Assembly: GCA_015057455.1 (NCBI GenBank)
Contig: SVEH01000013.1
Span: 18,652 to 82,651 of the forward strand
DNA: 64,000 bases
Source: Lachnospiraceae bacterium
Lineage (GTDB): Bacteria; Bacillota; Clostridia; Lachnospirales; Lachnospiraceae
Direction: 5' to 3'
Every line of letters starts with the position of its first letter. Positions within the stretch are counted from its first letter, which is position 1. The position numbers were made by a program, and so were the translations under genes. The notes under the pieces were generated by a model. That model was not told the origin of the DNA and did not search any database. It saw only the letters and a list, made by a program, of their open reading frames with translations. Below are positions 18,277 to 26,420 of this stretch, in pieces.

Positions 18277-18885
18277 ATGAAATTTATGAAATGTACAACA
18301 ATTATACTAGTATTATTAATGGTAATTTGCTTTGGAGGGTGCAGCAATAAAGAAGTAGTAAATAATAATGTTGAAAATCAAGAAGATGGAAACGTTCGAG
18401 AAACAGATAATAAAAAATCAGAAAAGGATACAGACAGTGAAAGTTTTAAAGATAACGATGGCGATAAAGAATCAGAAAGAGACATGGATATAGATAAAGA
18501 AGAGAAAGCAAATCTTTCTGATAAAGGTACAATTAGTGGAATTGATTATGCTATTTCAGATATAAATGTAACAGATTCTAAATCAGCAAAAAAATATTCC
18601 CAAAGAGGATATTTAATGGACACAGAAAATCGCCCAGATGCACCGTATTATTTCTATATTTGTTCAGGAGTTAAAAGCTCTGCAGGGAATAAAATAGAAG
18701 TAGTAGATATTAAAATAGATAAAAGTAAAAATGTAAAGATTACAGTAAAAGAAACAAAACCAGCGGTGGGAGAAGTATCAGCAATGGTAATGACATATCC
18801 ATGCGTATTAGTTACATTACAGACATATCCAAATGATATAGTAATAAGGAATACAGAAGGGGAAGAGTTTAAAAGGCTTAATTAG
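18277..18885 (+). CDS. Small lipoprotein of unknown function
   Basis: A 202-residue product. After a hydrophobic signal (TIILVLLMVICFGGC) the lipobox FGGC gives a lipid-anchored cysteine. A linker of about 65 residues dominated by Asp, Glu, Lys, Ser and Asn follows, then a beta-rich domain of about 110 residues (from GTISGIDYAISDINVTD). No function recognised. A TTG frame begins ten codons earlier, but GGAGGA lies before the ATG at 18277. It ends immediately before an AGGAGGT site and the relic of a DUF3990-type gene. Confidence 0.75.
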   Translation: MKFMKCTTIILVLLMVICFGGCSNKEVVNNNVENQEDGNVRETDNKKSEKDTDSESFKDNDGDKESERDMDIDKEEKANLSDKGTISGIDYAISDINVTDSKSAKKYSQRGYLMDTENRPDAPYYFYICSGVKSSAGNKIEVVDIKIDKSKNVKITVKETKPAVGEVSAMVMTYPCVLVTLQTYPNDIVIRNTEGEEFKRLN

Positions 18886-18896
18886 GAGGTATCTAA

Positions 18897-19121
18897 GATA
18901 ATTATAATCTTGCATATAAGGAATATGATATCATTATTGGAAATGTAGCAGATGATGATGTTTTTAAAACAGTAGATATGTATTTTAAGGGTATATGGGA
19001 AGAAGATAGAGCGATGCAAGAACTTAAGTATTATAAGAAAAATGATCAAATATGTGTAGTCAACCAAGATGTGATAAATACATATTTAAAATTTGTAAAA
19101 TCGTATGAAGTGAGGAATTAA
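18897..19121 (+). pseudogene. 5'-truncated DUF3990-like (putative ADP-ribosyltransferase toxin) gene
   Basis: An open frame of 74 codons without a start codon begins right after a TAA and ends at 19121. Its product (YKEYDIIIGNVADDDVFKTV, then YFKGIWEEDRAMQELKYYKK and QICVVNQDVINTYLKFV) resembles the C-terminal half of DUF3990 proteins, which have an ADP-ribosyltransferase-like fold. The N-terminal catalytic half is missing. An orphan AGGAGGT site precedes the fragment, as if an internal deletion removed the front of the gene. The small gene that commonly accompanies DUF3990 genes survives 1 bp downstream. Family assignment is from memory of the motif pattern. Confidence 0.7.
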
Positions 19122-19122
19122 T

Positions 19123-19368
19123 ATGCTAGATCATAATGTATTAACAGGAATATATAGACAAAACTTAGAGAATGATATTATTAAGGAATTAGCAAGGCAA
19201 AAGAATCTTGATATGATACAAGCAATGAATATATATTATAAAAGTGAACTTGCAGAACATGTTGAAACTGGGTTGTATGGTATTGATAATATGGATTATA
19301 GATACCTTGTAAATGATTTAATAGAAAATGAAAGTAATTTGTTTGAAGAATATAGAGATACGAAATAA
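19123..19368 (+). CDS. Small helical partner protein of the DUF3990 module
   Basis: An intact 81-residue, entirely helical protein (VLTGIYRQNLENDIIKELAR, then IQAMNIYYKSELAEHVETGL and MDYRYLVNDLIENESNLFEE). Proteins of this pattern are frequent in Lachnospiraceae next to DUF3990 and DUF3791 genes and are thought to be antitoxin- or chaperone-like. Here its DUF3990 neighbour is truncated, so the gene may now be a leftover. The start follows GTGAGGA at correct spacing. The function is inferred from context only. Confidence 0.75.
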   Translation: MLDHNVLTGIYRQNLENDIIKELARQKNLDMIQAMNIYYKSELAEHVETGLYGIDNMDYRYLVNDLIENESNLFEEYRDTK

Positions 19369-19412
19369 AAGAAAAGCAATAATAAAAGTGAAGAAAGCAT
19401 AAAAATAAACCT

Positions 19413-19456
19413 ACCTCCCAAAGTTAGAACTAAAAATCTAACTTTTGGGAGGTTTT
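19413..19456 (+). terminator. Terminator after the DUF3990-module relic
   Basis: ACCTCCCAAAGTTAGA pairs with TCTAACTTTTGGGAGGT (one bulge), and TTTTT follows. It isolates the Wadjet locus from upstream transcription. Confidence 0.88.
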
Positions 19457-19460
19457 TTAT

Positions 19461-19544
19461 ATGGATAAATTAGTGTTTGATTTAAGAAAAACTATGTTTA
19501 AACATGATGTAATACTTGGAAATGATGACATGGATAAAATCTAA
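19461..19544 (+). other. 27-codon open frame upstream of jetA, possible gene relic
   Basis: An ATG-started frame (MDKLVFDLRKTMF, ending GNDDMDKI) lies directly on the terminator tail without a ribosome binding site. It reads like the start of a protein but stops early; a relic or a chance frame are both possible. Confidence 0.3.
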
Positions 19545-19577
19545 ACTTAACTTTAGAAAAAATTTATATCTAAATAA

Positions 19578-19606
19578 TTGAATATTAAAAAGATACAAAG
19601 TATACT
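19578..19606 (+). promoter_or_regulatory. Promoter of the Wadjet-like locus
   Basis: TTGAAT and TATACT are separated by exactly 17 bp. The -35 box coincides with the TTG that would open the longest jetA frame, which argues that the true start is the ATG at 19659. The transcript would have a short leader of about 45 nt. Confidence 0.6.
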
Positions 19607-19658
19607 AGTAGATGTCGGAATATATGTTCGTGAGATTGATAATGTAAAGGATGTACTT

Positions 19659-21053
19659 ATGAAAAGTTTATTTGAAGTTTTACCAGAGGATTTTTTTAAA
19701 CCTTTTACAAGTAAATATAAAAAAGAATATGCAGATTGTATAATGTTATTGTTTAATTCTTTTAAATCTGAGATTTCGTATGGTGTTAATAGAGATATTG
19801 TTGTAAAGGAGTTAGAGAATTATTTTGAAATAGATGATATTGAGATGTCTTTTGATGATGAGAATTATATAAGTGATGCCCGTGAAAAGTCTAACGGAGT
19901 AATAGCATATTTGAAGAATTGTGGTTGGATAGAGTATGAGGAGGAAAAGAATCATCAGTTAAATGTTGTATTACAAGAGTATACAATTCCTATAATTGAA
20001 AGTATGAATAAAGTAATTAGTCAAGAAGAAACAGAGTATCAAGGTATTATTTCCCAGATTCACTCAAGTTTGCAGAATAAGGAGTTATATGTTAAACCTT
20101 ATGAGTTGATTATAAAAGGTGTTAAAGAGAATACGGAGAGACTAATTTCAGAATTAAAGAGATTGAATGCAAGTATAAAAAGACATATGGATAAGCAGAC
20201 AAGTGAAATGGATGCAGCTGAGATACTAGATCATTTCTTTGTTTATCATACTAATATAGGGTCTAAAGCATATCTTAGAATGAAAACTAGCGAGAATGTG
20301 TCTTATTTTAGAAGTGCAATTATTGCTAAAATAGAAGAATTAATGGAAAGTTCCAATATAATGGATAGGGCTGTAGCTGGTTATATGGATGTAGAGCAAG
20401 AGGAAGACAAAGATATTGCTTATGACCGTATTGTGTCTGATTTACTTGATGTTAAATCTATGTTTTACAGGCTTGATGAAATAATTGAAGAGATAGATAG
20501 AAAACATACGCGTTACATGAAAAATGCTGTTATGAGAGCTCGTTTTAAATTGTCTACAGGTAATAATATGGAAGGTAAAATATCAAGAATACTAGATTAT
20601 ATAGCTGAAGATATTAATAACGAGAATTCAAGTATATATGATATAAATGAAGAGTTAAATAGTATATTTAATGTATATCAACAAGGGTTTGTTTCAACAG
20701 AATCATTAAAAACTATCCCCGTTAGTAAAAAGCATAGTAAGGTTGATTGCATATCAGATAATGTAATTATGACTGAAGAGGAAAGAGCTTTATATAAAGA
20801 AGCTTTACGAATGAAAAATAGAAAAAGATTTTCAAGAAAGAATATTGATGAATATGTTAATATGTTGCTAAAGGATAGGGAAAAAATATCAGTTGACGAA
20901 ATCCCAATTGAATCAAAAAGAGACCTTATAAGAATTATATACATAAGGATATATGGAGGCAACAAAGCTAATAAGTATAAAATAAATAGGACAGATAAAA
21001 AAGTAAATAAGATGGGATATACATTTCCACTGTTTGAGATTATAAAACAGTAA
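19659..21053 (+). CDS. jetA: Wadjet system protein JetA (kleisin-like, MukF-like subunit)
   Basis: A 464-residue largely helical protein beginning KSLFEVLPEDFFKPFTSKYK, a typical JetA opening, with a winged-helix-like N part (IAYLKNCGWIEYEEEKNHQL, where JetA proteins read a DNA- or partner-binding wing). Its place before a DUF4194-like gene and an SMC-like ATPase identifies it as JetA. In Wadjet, JetA is the kleisin that links JetC dimers and JetB into an SMC-like loop extruder that detects small circular DNA. Twenty-seven extra codons are open upstream from a TTG, but that TTG overlaps a promoter box and lacks a ribosome binding site. AAAGG precedes the ATG chosen. Which Wadjet type it belongs to was not resolved. 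Confidence 0.82.
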   Translation: MKSLFEVLPEDFFKPFTSKYKKEYADCIMLLFNSFKSEISYGVNRDIVVKELENYFEIDDIEMSFDDENYISDAREKSNGVIAYLKNCGWIEYEEEKNHQLNVVLQEYTIPIIESMNKVISQEETEYQGIISQIHSSLQNKELYVKPYELIIKGVKENTERLISELKRLNASIKRHMDKQTSEMDAAEILDHFFVYHTNIGSKAYLRMKTSENVSYFRSAIIAKIEELMESSNIMDRAVAGYMDVEQEEDKDIAYDRIVSDLLDVKSMFYRLDEIIEEIDRKHTRYMKNAVMRARFKLSTGNNMEGKISRILDYIAEDINNENSSIYDINEELNSIFNVYQQGFVSTESLKTIPVSKKHSKVDCISDNVIMTEEERALYKEALRMKNRKRFSRKNIDEYVNMLLKDREKISVDEIPIESKRDLIRIIYIRIYGGNKANKYKINRTDKKVNKMGYTFPLFEIIKQ

Positions 21054-21081
21054 TTAGGAGTGAAAAAAAGAGGAGAATATT

Positions 21082-21720
21082 ATGTTTGAAATATTAAATG
21101 AATCGGTAACGCAAAAAGATAAGTTTCGTATAGCAGCTAATAAACTTTTAAATAATTGCTTTATATTAAAAAAGCGTGATGATACAAGAAAAGATTATAT
21201 ATTTATTAAGCAAAATTATGAAATGTTTGCCACATATTTTGAATTGCTTGGATATGAAATAAAGATAAATGAAGATCAAGGTGTAATTGGTTTAGTTAAT
21301 CAATTTGGTACTGGGAGAGTAGAGCTTAGTAAGTATGAAAGTATAATTCTACTTATATTAAGATTATTATATATAGAAAAAAGAAAGCAGATATCTACAT
21401 ATTCCGAAGAAGTAATGGTCATAATGGAAGAAATACGTGAAAAGTATGCAATGCTAAAGATAAAGACAAAACCTGTTATGGACAAGGGAATGGAGAAGAA
21501 TTTCATTAAGGTATTTAGAAAGTATAATATCATTCAGAATTTAGATACTGATGTGAATAATGCAGAAGCTAGAATTATAATATATCCATCTGTTATTATG
21601 GCTGTGACAGTAGAAGATGTGACTAATTTTTATGAGATGACAGAGAAGAAATTACAAGAATATGCTAATAACAAGGAAGATTTAGCTGAAATAGATAGTA
21701 TAATAGATGAAAGTGAGTAG
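21082..21720 (+). CDS. jetB: Wadjet system protein JetB (MukE-like subunit)
   Basis: The 212-residue protein is helical with a winged-helix layout (FRIAANKLLNNCFILKKRDD, EMFATYFELLGYEIKINEDQ, SKYESIILLILRLLYIEKRK), matching DUF4194/JetB-like subunits that bind the kleisin JetA. Length is normal for the family. GAGGAGA lies just upstream of the ATG. It is 28 bp downstream of jetA, and its stop overlaps or abuts the jetC start, a sign of coupled translation. Confidence 0.82.
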   Translation: MFEILNESVTQKDKFRIAANKLLNNCFILKKRDDTRKDYIFIKQNYEMFATYFELLGYEIKINEDQGVIGLVNQFGTGRVELSKYESIILLILRLLYIEKRKQISTYSEEVMVIMEEIREKYAMLKIKTKPVMDKGMEKNFIKVFRKYNIIQNLDTDVNNAEARIIIYPSVIMAVTVEDVTNFYEMTEKKLQEYANNKEDLAEIDSIIDESE

Positions 21721-21724
21721 TGTA

Positions 21725-24700
21725 ATGGATAATCAGAATAAGATTTTAACAAGGGTACAATTAGTAAATTGGCATTTTTTTGAAGATGAACGAATGTCTA
21801 TACATGGTTCTACTTTAATAAGTGGAGAAAATACAGCAGGAAAATCTACTATATTAGATGCTATACAACTAGTGTTAACTACCAATACTAGAAGATTTAA
21901 TATGGCTGCTAATGATAAAGGAAAGCGTAATTTAAAAGGATATGTAAGATGTAAAATAGGTAATGTGGGAGAGACATATTTACGAAAAAATACAGTTCCT
22001 GCCAATGTTGCATTGGAATTTTATGAAGAAAAAGGCGATAGGTATTTTGTTATAGGTGTTCATATGACATCACCAGATGAGGAAAGTGCCGTTAAAACAA
22101 AATGGTATGTAGAAGAATGTAGATTAGAAGATATGTCTTTTATTGTAAACAACAGAGCTGCCCTAGACTCTGAATTTAGAGTTAAAGGAAAGCGTATACA
22201 TTACATTGAACAGAAAAATGTAGCACGAGATAGGTTTAAAAGAAGACTTGGTAATCTAGATGATAAATTTTTTGATATAATACCTAAGTCATTGGCATTT
22301 AAACCTATGGATAATGTAAAAGATTTTATAAATAAATTTGTACTATCTGAGAATAAAATAGATGTTGATTTATTAAGAGAGAATATAGAAACATTGAAAG
22401 AATTAGAGGATTTATTAGAAAGATCTAATAAGCAATATATAGCATTAAATAAAATACTAGATGTATATAATAATATAGAAAAGAACGATTATGATATTTT
22501 AATTAATGATATGCTTATATCTATAGCAGATAAAGAAGCATTAATATACGAAATAGAGGAATGTGAAAAAGAAATACGTCAAAAGTTACAATATGCTGAG
22601 ACAACAAAAGATAATATACATAATTTAAATAAAAGTATTAAAGTAGTAGATGACCAAATAATTGATATTAATGTAGCTATTCAGTCTAATTCTTGTCACG
22701 AAAGAAAGAAGAATATACAAGATAGAATAGAAAAACTTGAAGAACAAAAAAGTGTGGAGACACACAATATCTCTAAATTAAAAGAACAAGTAAGAGCATT
22801 AAAATTATATATAAGGGAATTGCAGAAAATAGATTATACCTTGTTGATAAACAAAGATATAGATGTAATTGAGAATAAGTGTGATATATCTGAAAAAAAT
22901 GAGGTATTAGAAAAGTTAGTCAATTTTAAGGAAAAAGAGTATGTTGAGATAAGAAGAAAAGAAGCACGATTAGATAATGAATTAGATGAATTAACTGAAG
23001 CTATAAAAGAAAATCAAATGCTTCTAAGACAATTAGAAAAAAACAAATTAGAGTATCCTAGTTCAACAGTAGCCTTGAAGAAAGCTATAGAAGATGAATT
23101 TGAAAAGCGTGGTATCAAATCGAAGGCTTATATTTTAGCGCAGTTATTAGAAATAACAGATAAACGTTGGACTAACGCAGTTGAAGGTTACTTAAATACT
23201 CAAAAGTTTAATATTATAGTAGAACCACAATACTATGATATTGCATTAGAAGTATACCATAGAAAAATAAAAGAAATACATTCTGCAGGACTAATTAATA
23301 CCAAAAAACTTGTATTAGATATAGATATTAATAATAAGACATTGGCATATGTAGTAAAAAGTGAGAATAGATATGCTAAGGCATACGCTAATTATATACT
23401 TGGAAGAGTTTATCGATGCGATACGGTACAAGAATTAGAAAACTATGATATTGCTATAACAGATGACTGTATGTTGTATCAAGGATATGTTGTAAAGCAT
23501 TTAAATCCAAAAGTTTATAAAAATCCGTATATAGGCCAAGAAGCATATAGGACACAAATAATAAATACAAGAAAAGAACTAGAAAACTTAAGTCAGAAAA
23601 GAAGCCAATTAAGGGGAATTAGAAAGATATATTCTGATATATCAGAGTCAGAAAGAAAGGTAAATATTGGTCTTATTGAAATATATATAAAATCTCCAAA
23701 TAAATTAGAAGATATTCAACAAGAAATTGCTAAAGAAAAAACGGAATTAGCCCAAATACAGGAGGACCCTAATTTTATACAACTTCAAATTGAATTAGAA
23801 GAGAAGAAAACTCAAAAAGTTGAACTAGAAAAGGAGAAAGAAGTTCAGATAAAAGAAGAAGCACGCCTTAATAACCAACTTGAAGTGATAAAAGTTACTG
23901 CAAAGGAAAAGGAAGAACAGTTAGGCATACGAACATCTACATTAGATGAAAAAATGGATAATAATGTAGAGGCTTATGAAGAGGCGCTAAATAAATATAA
24001 TAATAATCGTAAAACTAAATCAGCTAGAAAAATAGTAGAGAACTATAAGCCACAAAGAGTACATTTTGAAAACATTAAAGCCGATTCAATCGCTAATTTA
24101 AAGATACTTCAAGGTGATTATAATAGAGATTTTACAGAAGATTTTACAATTGGTGTTGCAGCTATATCTGAATATAGAGAAGCAGCATTTAGATTACATT
24201 CAGTTGATATAATAAAATATGATGAGAAATTAAGACAAGCCAAAGATGATTGTGAGCAAATCTTTAAAAGTGATTTTCTATCAAAGATGAAGGAACTTAT
24301 AGAAAGTGCAAAGAATGAGTTTAGAAATCTAAATAAGGCTTTAAATAATATCTATTATGGTGAAGATAGTTATCATTTTACAATTAGTTTTGATAAGAAA
24401 AAAGAAGGCTTATATAGAATGATTACCTCTGAGAATAACCAAGAAGGCTTTAATTTATGGACAGAACAGTTTGAAAATGAATATAAAGAAGAGATGGAAG
24501 AACTATTTGATAAGTTAATGACGAAAGATGACAACGGAGAAAAAATAGTAGAAGAATATACTGATTATCGTTCCTACTTAGATTATGATATTGAGATAAG
24601 AAAAAGGAATGGAAGTGTACAGAAATTCTCTAATATATATGGAGAAAAAAGTGGAAGTGAAACACAAGTACCATACTATGTTGCTATAGCTGCGTCATTT

Positions 24701-24934
24701 TATCAATTATATAGGTTTGGCAATAGTATAAAAATAATGCTTCTAGATGAAGCATTTGACAAAATGGATGATGAAAGAATAGCTTCTATGCTTGAATTTT
24801 ACAGAAGCTTAGGTCTGCAAGTAATTATGGCAACTCCACCAGCAAAAATAGAGACAATAGGTGAGAATGTTGATACAATTTTAACGGCTATAAGAGTTGG
24901 ACAGGCAAGTATAGTAGAGGAATATAATTTTTAG
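21725..24934 (+). CDS. jetC: Wadjet system protein JetC (SMC/MukB-like ATPase)
   Basis: A protein of about 1069 residues with ABC-type ATPase halves at the two ends. Walker A is GENTAGKSTILDA (near 34-46), the signature-like stretch is YGEKSGSETQVPYY, and Walker B is KIMLLDEAFDKMDDERI (near 1005). Between them lie long coiled coils with a hinge-like region about 440-620. This is the motor of Wadjet, which extrudes DNA loops and triggers cleavage of plasmids by JetD. A second possible ATG six codons earlier (21707) would overlap jetB by 14 bp; neither has a strong ribosome binding site, so the exact start is uncertain. Confidence 0.87.
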   Translation: MDNQNKILTRVQLVNWHFFEDERMSIHGSTLISGENTAGKSTILDAIQLVLTTNTRRFNMAANDKGKRNLKGYVRCKIGNVGETYLRKNTVPANVALEFYEEKGDRYFVIGVHMTSPDEESAVKTKWYVEECRLEDMSFIVNNRAALDSEFRVKGKRIHYIEQKNVARDRFKRRLGNLDDKFFDIIPKSLAFKPMDNVKDFINKFVLSENKIDVDLLRENIETLKELEDLLERSNKQYIALNKILDVYNNIEKNDYDILINDMLISIADKEALIYEIEECEKEIRQKLQYAETTKDNIHNLNKSIKVVDDQIIDINVAIQSNSCHERKKNIQDRIEKLEEQKSVETHNISKLKEQVRALKLYIRELQKIDYTLLINKDIDVIENKCDISEKNEVLEKLVNFKEKEYVEIRRKEARLDNELDELTEAIKENQMLLRQLEKNKLEYPSSTVALKKAIEDEFEKRGIKSKAYILAQLLEITDKRWTNAVEGYLNTQKFNIIVEPQYYDIALEVYHRKIKEIHSAGLINTKKLVLDIDINNKTLAYVVKSENRYAKAYANYILGRVYRCDTVQELENYDIAITDDCMLYQGYVVKHLNPKVYKNPYIGQEAYRTQIINTRKELENLSQKRSQLRGIRKIYSDISESERKVNIGLIEIYIKSPNKLEDIQQEIAKEKTELAQIQEDPNFIQLQIELEEKKTQKVELEKEKEVQIKEEARLNNQLEVIKVTAKEKEEQLGIRTSTLDEKMDNNVEAYEEALNKYNNNRKTKSARKIVENYKPQRVHFENIKADSIANLKILQGDYNRDFTEDFTIGVAAISEYREAAFRLHSVDIIKYDEKLRQAKDDCEQIFKSDFLSKMKELIESAKNEFRNLNKALNNIYYGEDSYHFTISFDKKKEGLYRMITSENNQEGFNLWTEQFENEYKEEMEELFDKLMTKDDNGEKIVEEYTDYRSYLDYDIEIRKRNGSVQKFSNIYGEKSGSETQVPYYVAIAASFYQLYRFGNSIKIMLLDEAFDKMDDERIASMLEFYRSLGLQVIMATPPAKIETIGENVDTILTAIRVGQASIVEEYNF

Positions 24935-25095
24935 ATAGTATATTAGATGGAATATAAAAAATAAGAATAAAGAATTATATTTTATGCAGAAATAGAATAT
25001 TTTATATGTATATTTATATATGTTTCCACAGAAAGAGGCTGTCAGAGAAACATAATTAACTGTAATAAATATGTGTGAAAAAAGGATGGAACATT

Positions 25096-26328
25096 GTGAA
25101 TAATATTTACGTAAGAAACATAGAAGGAATACAACGAAAAGTAATAAATAAGCTATTAGATAAATATGAAAAAAGTAAATTATTCATAGGAACTAATAAA
25201 GTACATCAAAATATAGCTATACCAATTGGAAAAATTGTTCCTAAATATCTAGATGATGCGGAATATGATATATATACAGCTACCAATGAGGCAGTTGGTG
25301 AACTAGAGACTAAAAATTTTATAACAGCTAGTAGAATTACAACTTCAGTTATAGATAAAATCACACTAAATGTTGAAAATATAGACTTAAGTTATAAATT
25401 TACAAAAAGAGAGCCAAAACATCAACTATACACATGGTTTAAAGAAATAGTCACACCTTATATAGATGATAATATATTAAAACATTATATAAATGAACAA
25501 ATATTAAGGATAAATAAAGGTCAAAAAATAGAATATTATAATGATGATAAAGACGATTATCTAGCGTTATTAAAACTAGTGAAAGAACTACAAGCTAATG
25601 AAGAAGAGATATATATACGAGATTTTTCAATGAAGATATTTAAAGATTCAAAAAGAGTAGAGAAACTAATACCTAGAGCTCAAAATATAATGTATCAATA
25701 TGGCGATTTTCAAGAGAAAGATTCTGTTTTAGAAGAATGTGGAGTTGTAAAAACACCTACATATGTTTGTGTAAAAGGTGCATGTAAGGTATGTATGACA
25801 AATCAAGAAATTGATGTAGAAAATCTTGGTGCAGATATAGGGTTATCATCTAATACATTAAAACAGGTAGAAGGAATAAAGGTAACAGGTAGTAAAGTAA
25901 TAACAATAGAAAATCTTACTACATTTTATAGTTATAGAGATGATCAAGCTATGATAATCTACCTAGGAGGCTTTCATAATAAAACAAAAAGAGAGATTTT
26001 GAAGAAATTATATGAATCTAATGCTGACAAGGAATATTATCATTTTTCAGATATAGATGGAGGTGGATTTTATATCTTAGAACATCTAAAGAAGAAAACA
26101 GATATACCATTCCGTAGTTTACATATGGATGTGAAAACTATTGAGGAACATAAGCATATGTGTAAACCATTAACTATTAATGATAAAAAAAGGATACGAG
26201 ATTTGATTACTATGCTAGACAATAAGGAAGAGAGGGAAAATTCAAATAACTTTGAAGACTATAGAGATGTACTGAAGTATATGCTACAGAATAATTGTAA
26301 GTTAGAGCAGGAGGGGATAAAGATATAG
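25096..26328 (+). CDS. jetD: Wadjet system protein JetD (topoisomerase VI-like nuclease)
   Basis: A 410-residue protein. Its C-terminal half has the Toprim signature expected for JetD: a glutamate in KVITIENLTTFY and the acidic cluster YHFSDIDGGGFYI. The family is related to the Spo11/TopoVI-A nuclease and cuts DNA once JetABC has extruded a small circle. The N-terminal half holds a wing-like, charged domain (DUF3322-type position). GGATGG lies upstream of the GTG at 25096; a GTG seven codons earlier lacks a ribosome binding site. A 140-bp AT-rich gap separates it from jetC. Its stop overlaps the open frame of the following helicase. Confidence 0.83.
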   Translation: MNNIYVRNIEGIQRKVINKLLDKYEKSKLFIGTNKVHQNIAIPIGKIVPKYLDDAEYDIYTATNEAVGELETKNFITASRITTSVIDKITLNVENIDLSYKFTKREPKHQLYTWFKEIVTPYIDDNILKHYINEQILRINKGQKIEYYNDDKDDYLALLKLVKELQANEEEIYIRDFSMKIFKDSKRVEKLIPRAQNIMYQYGDFQEKDSVLEECGVVKTPTYVCVKGACKVCMTNQEIDVENLGADIGLSSNTLKQVEGIKVTGSKVITIENLTTFYSYRDDQAMIIYLGGFHNKTKREILKKLYESNADKEYYHFSDIDGGGFYILEHLKKKTDIPFRSLHMDVKTIEEHKHMCKPLTINDKKRIRDLITMLDNKEERENSNNFEDYRDVLKYMLQNNCKLEQEGIKI

Positions 26329-26420
26329 ATTTTTCTATTCATACAGCTAACAGGGAAGATAATGCTGATGCATCTCCATTAGAGTTTTTATTTGAGAAGA
26401 ATTTTACTAATGTATATGGT
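26301..26420 (+). other. In-frame coding-like extension of the helicase upstream of its first ATG
   Basis: The helicase frame stays open for 40 codons before its first ATG, and the translation (DFSIHTANREDNADASPLEF, then LFEKNFTNVYG) looks like genuine protein. GGAGGGG at 26309-26315 is placed for initiation at 26325, where the codon is ATA, inside the jetD stop. Either a rare ATA/ATT start is used or a former ATG has mutated. Confidence 0.55.

Noticed and set aside
19659..25096. Reading the SMC-like cluster as MukBEF
   Set aside because: A JetD-type Toprim nuclease follows, and the first protein has a JetA-like opening; mukBEF belongs to a different bacterial group and scpAB is present in this window.
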